From NCBI GenBank assembly GCA_017435185.1, contig JAFSFN010000137.1:1-9544 (forward strand): a stretch of 9,544 nucleotides of DNA, given 5' to 3'. Positions 6,674 to 9,544 of the stretch are shown piece by piece (within the stretch, counting starts at the first letter, position 1; each line of letters opens with the position of its first letter). The position numbers and the translations under genes were made by a program. Source of the DNA: Clostridia bacterium (GTDB taxonomy: Bacteria; Bacillota; Clostridia; Christensenellales; CAG-138). The notes under the pieces were generated by a model that searched no databases, had not been told where the DNA came from, and saw nothing but the letters and a program-made list of their open reading frames with translations.

Positions 6674-8791
6674 ATGGGCAAACCAACCGTATCACATAAG
6701 AAAAGGCTTTTTATGGCCCTGATGATTGTAGTCGGCATATTTGTATTGCTTATCGGGCGATTGTTTTATATACAGGTGATACAGGCTGACGAACTTCAGA
6801 AAAAAGCTATCTCGCAGTGGACGCGTGACACATCACTCACTGCTGCCAGAGGAAAAATAACCGATTCCACAGGCGTTATATTGGCACAGAGTGGAACGGT
6901 GTATAAAATATTGATTTGGCCAAAATCCATAAAAGAAGCAGAACGCACACGAATAGCTTCTGAACTTGCGGAACTGCTTGAAATGGATTATGCATCGGTG
7001 CTTGAGAAAGTGAGCGATACAAGCAAGCTCGAAATAGTTCTTAAACGCAGAGTTGAGCGTGATGTTGTTGAAAAGATGCTTGCGCTTAAACTGGGCGACG
7101 GCGTGGGCACAGGCCTTGATACAAAGCGATATTATCCCAATGGCGAGTTGTTCTCACAGCTTTTGGGATTTACGACAATAGATAATGTCGGTCAGTCAGG
7201 CCTTGAGCAGAAGTACGATAAATACCTTGCAGGTGAGTCGGGGCGTATGCTCAGTGAGACCGACGGCAGGAGCAATTCTCTTGCATACGGAATACAGGAA
7301 ATAATCGAGCCTATAGATGGCTATGATCTTGTCCTGACAACAAACAGTGCGATTCAGTCTTACATGGAAAAGGCGTTGGAAGAAGCACTGGAAATAAACA
7401 ATGCAGAGTCAGCGCAGGGCATAATAATGAACTGCAAGACGGGCGAGATAGTGGCGCTGTCCACTCAGCCGGATTATGATCCAAATAATCCGCCCAGATC
7501 CGACATAACATTGCTGAACGCACTTTCAAGAAATCGTATCGTTGCTGACGCATATGAGCCCGGCTCAACTTTCAAGATATTGACATTGAGTGCGGCAATA
7601 GACAGTAACGCGGTGGATATGTCCTCCACTTTTGACTGCCCCGGCTACTATGTGGTAAACGGCGAAACGATAAAATGCTGGAAGAGCGGCGGCCATGGAA
7701 GCGGTCAGTCACTTGCCAAAGCGGCCCAGAATTCGTGCAATCCTGCGTTTATGCGTATGGCACTCAGAATGGGCAGAGAGACATTTTATGATTATCTCTA
7801 TGCTTTTGGCCTCGGTTCAAGCACAGGCAGCGGTATTGCGAGCGAGTCATCGGGAATCGTGACTAACGAAAAGTATGTTAACGATAACACGCTTGCAAGA
7901 ATAGGCTTCGGTCAGAGCGTTGCCGTGACTCCGATACAGCTTGCAACTGCAGTAAGTGCTGCGGTAAACGGCGGCAATCTGCTTCAGCCGTATGTAGTAA
8001 AGCAGATGGTGTCACAGAACGGTGAAGTAATATCTGAGAATGAGCCTAAAATCGTTCGCCGAGTTATAAGCGAAGAAACTTCGGCCACGGTGCGTGAGAT
8101 ACTCGAGAGTGTCGTTTCCGAGGGAAGCGGCAAGAATGCACAGATAAGCGGTTTCCGTGTAGGCGGAAAAACAGGTACTGCGCAGAAGTATGAAAACGGT
8201 GCTATTGCTGATGGCAAGCTCATTGCTTCGTTTATAGGTTTTGCACCTGCCGATGACCCTGAATTCATGTGCCTTATATTGGTTGATGAACCTAAGGTAG
8301 GGACAATATTCGGCAGTACGGTGGCTGCGCCTTTTGTTAAGCAGGTGCTGGAAGAAACGCTTTATTATTACGGATTTATGCCGGAGCAAAGCGATGAAAC
8401 TGTCGAAGTTCCCGAACTTGTGGGAATGACGACTGAAGAAGCTGCTGCCGCGCTTGAAGAAATCGGGCTTGAAGCGGTGTATCAGGCAGAAGATGCCGTA
8501 ATAGCTCAGCTTCCTGCGGTTGGAGAAAGCGCAATAAAAGGCTCGCAAGTGCTTTTGTATACGGCTCAGACAGGTGAAGTTCAAGCCGATGCCGAAGCTG
8601 ATTTAGTGGAAGTACCCGATGTTTTGGGAATGACTCGCCTTAAAGCGAGTGATGAACTCAAAAAGTACGGGCTTGAAATTTTGATAGACCCGATAGACCA
8701 ATCGGGAGAAGCAATAAGGCAAAGTCCTGCCGCAGGGGAAAAAGTGGCGGCAGGTTCACAGATACTCGTGGAGTTTTCAACCGCGAATTAA
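6674..8791 (+). CDS. Class B penicillin-binding protein with two PASTA domains (PbpB/SpoVD type)
   Basis: A septal or cortex peptidoglycan transpeptidase of 705 residues, anchored by one N-terminal membrane helix (about 12-33). A dimerisation/pedestal domain follows (about 55-210), then the transpeptidase domain with S298-T-F-K301 (active-site Ser in PGSTFK), the SxN motif S354-C-N356 and K499-T-G-T. Two PASTA domains close the protein (about 577-632 and 645-703), each opening with VEVP. The start ATG has GGAGG 7 bases upstream. B. subtilis has two paralogues here, PbpB with two PASTA domains and SpoVD with one; only one gene is present before murE in this window. It carries Cys335 (KCWK) and Cys355 (in SCN), at +37 and +57 from the active Ser, close to the redox-controlled Cys332/Cys351 pair of SpoVD (+38 and +57). 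It is therefore a mix: PbpB-like length and PASTA number, SpoVD-like cysteines. I leave the symbol open. Confidence 0.95.
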   Translation: MGKPTVSHKKRLFMALMIVVGIFVLLIGRLFYIQVIQADELQKKAISQWTRDTSLTAARGKITDSTGVILAQSGTVYKILIWPKSIKEAERTRIASELAELLEMDYASVLEKVSDTSKLEIVLKRRVERDVVEKMLALKLGDGVGTGLDTKRYYPNGELFSQLLGFTTIDNVGQSGLEQKYDKYLAGESGRMLSETDGRSNSLAYGIQEIIEPIDGYDLVLTTNSAIQSYMEKALEEALEINNAESAQGIIMNCKTGEIVALSTQPDYDPNNPPRSDITLLNALSRNRIVADAYEPGSTFKILTLSAAIDSNAVDMSSTFDCPGYYVVNGETIKCWKSGGHGSGQSLAKAAQNSCNPAFMRMALRMGRETFYDYLYAFGLGSSTGSGIASESSGIVTNEKYVNDNTLARIGFGQSVAVTPIQLATAVSAAVNGGNLLQPYVVKQMVSQNGEVISENEPKIVRRVISEETSATVREILESVVSEGSGKNAQISGFRVGGKTGTAQKYENGAIADGKLIASFIGFAPADDPEFMCLILVDEPKVGTIFGSTVAAPFVKQVLEETLYYYGFMPEQSDETVEVPELVGMTTEEAAAALEEIGLEAVYQAEDAVIAQLPAVGESAIKGSQVLLYTAQTGEVQADAEADLVEVPDVLGMTRLKASDELKKYGLEILIDPIDQSGEAIRQSPAAGEKVAAGSQILVEFSTAN

Positions 8792-8795
8792 TTTC

Positions 8796-8800
8796 GGAGG
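8796..8800 (+). promoter_or_regulatory. Ribosome binding site of murE
   Basis: GGAGG lies 8 bases before ATG 8809. An earlier ATG at 8804 is only 3 bases from the site and is in a different frame that does not encode MurE, so 8809 is the start. Confidence 0.8.
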
Positions 8801-8808
8801 CGAATGAG

Positions 8809-9544
8809 ATGCTGTTGTCGCAACTTTTTGCAAATATAAAGCATGAACATCACGGCAACGATGTTGAGATAAAATCTCTGCAGTATAATTCACGCAAAGT
8901 GGAGCAGGGCGATCTTTTCTTCTGCATAGTGGGTACTGCGGCCGATGGCCACAAGTATGCAAAACAGGCAGTAGAACAAGGAGCGGCGGCACTTGTTGTT
9001 GAAAGATTGCTTGAGATTGATGTTCCCCAAATATTGGTGAAGGATTCCAGAAAGGCGATGGCTTTGTCTGCGTCGGAATTTTACGGCAATCCCTCAAAGG
9101 AAATGATCATGGTGGGCATCACAGGTACCAACGGAAAGACCAGCACCACATATATGCTCAAGGCAATTGCTGAAGCGGCGGGCAAAAAGGTCGGACTCAT
9201 CGGTACCATACGCAATATGATAGGCGATGAAATAATCGACACCGAAAGAACAACTCCTGAAAGTGTTGATTTGCACAGAATATTGAGACTCATGCGTGAT
9301 GAGGGTGTTGATATCGTTGTCATGGAAGTCTCATCACATTCGCTTGACCAGAACCGTGTTTACGGAATTGAATTTGATGTTGCGGAGTTTACGAACCTCA
9401 CGCAGGATCATCTTGATTATCATAAAACTTTTGAACGCTATCTTGCAGCAAAGAAAAAGCTGTTCAAGGTGTGCAAGGCAGCCGTAATAAATAAAGACGA
9501 CATAAACGCAGGCAAAATTTCCGAGGGATTGGAAGTGCCGATAA
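8809..9544 (+). CDS. murE: UDP-MurNAc-tripeptide synthetase MurE (3' end outside window)
   Basis: A cytoplasmic ATP-dependent Mur ligase that adds the third amino acid (usually meso-diaminopimelate or lysine) to UDP-MurNAc-L-Ala-D-Glu. The window holds the first 245 residues in an open frame that runs off the right edge. Visible are the N-terminal UDP-binding domain with SLQYNSRKVEQGDLFFC and ADGH, the P-loop GITGTNGKTSTT (103-114), TTPES (148-152), the MEVSSHSLDQ segment (172-181), NLTQDHLDYH (196-205), and Lys215 in YLAAKKKLF, matching the lysine that is carbamylated in E. coli MurE. The C-terminal motif that separates diaminopimelate from lysine enzymes (DNPR type) lies beyond the window, so specificity cannot be read. 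It follows the PBP gene by 17 bases and is co-transcribed with it in the dcw operon. Confidence 0.96.
   Translation, partial: MLLSQLFANIKHEHHGNDVEIKSLQYNSRKVEQGDLFFCIVGTAADGHKYAKQAVEQGAAALVVERLLEIDVPQILVKDSRKAMALSASEFYGNPSKEMIMVGITGTNGKTSTTYMLKAIAEAAGKKVGLIGTIRNMIGDEIIDTERTTPESVDLHRILRLMRDEGVDIVVMEVSSHSLDQNRVYGIEFDVAEFTNLTQDHLDYHKTFERYLAAKKKLFKVCKAAVINKDDINAGKISEGLEVPI

Overview
The window looks like a chromosomal segment from a low-to-moderate GC Bacillota, most likely a spore-forming member of class Clostridia. The evidence is gene content and order: clpX, a Bacillus-type LonB and the ribosome-assembly GTPase EngB/YsxC, then the start of the division and cell-wall (dcw) cluster in the order mraZ-rsmH-ftsL-class B PBP-murE. 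Strong AGGAGG-type ribosome sites and GTG/TTG starts fit this. LonB and a SpoVD-like penicillin-binding protein both point to an endospore-forming ancestry. The genus cannot be read from the sequence. All genes are on the + strand and tightly packed.

Region 1 (1-3374) is a protein quality-control and ribosome-assembly block. It holds the 3' three quarters of clpX (cut by the window edge), an intrinsic terminator, lonB, and engB 33 bases later. In B. subtilis lonA lies between lonB and ysxC; here it is absent.

Region 2 (3358-4585) is a small separate transcription unit. A near-consensus sigma-A promoter sits over the last codons of engB. It is followed by an uncharacterised protein with two four-cysteine zinc ribbons and a very acidic tail, then by a calcineurin-like metallophosphoesterase, and ends at a strong intrinsic terminator.

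Region 3 (4586-9544) is the dcw operon. Its promoter (GTGACA, 17 bp, TATAAT) is overlaid by three 10-bp direct repeats that look like an operator for MraZ, the product of the first gene. After mraZ come the 16S rRNA methyltransferase RsmH (overlapping mraZ by 4 bases), a FtsL/DivIC-like septal protein, one class B transpeptidase with two PASTA domains and a SpoVD-type cysteine pair, and murE, which runs off the right edge. Together these make and regulate septal peptidoglycan: FtsL and the PBP belong to the septal synthase complex, and MurE supplies the precursor.

I saw no mobile element, CRISPR array, tRNA or rRNA, and no clearly new multi-gene system. The best leads are the MraZ-type operator array, the zinc-ribbon/acidic-tail protein with its own promoter, and the SpoVD-like character of the only PBP gene before murE.
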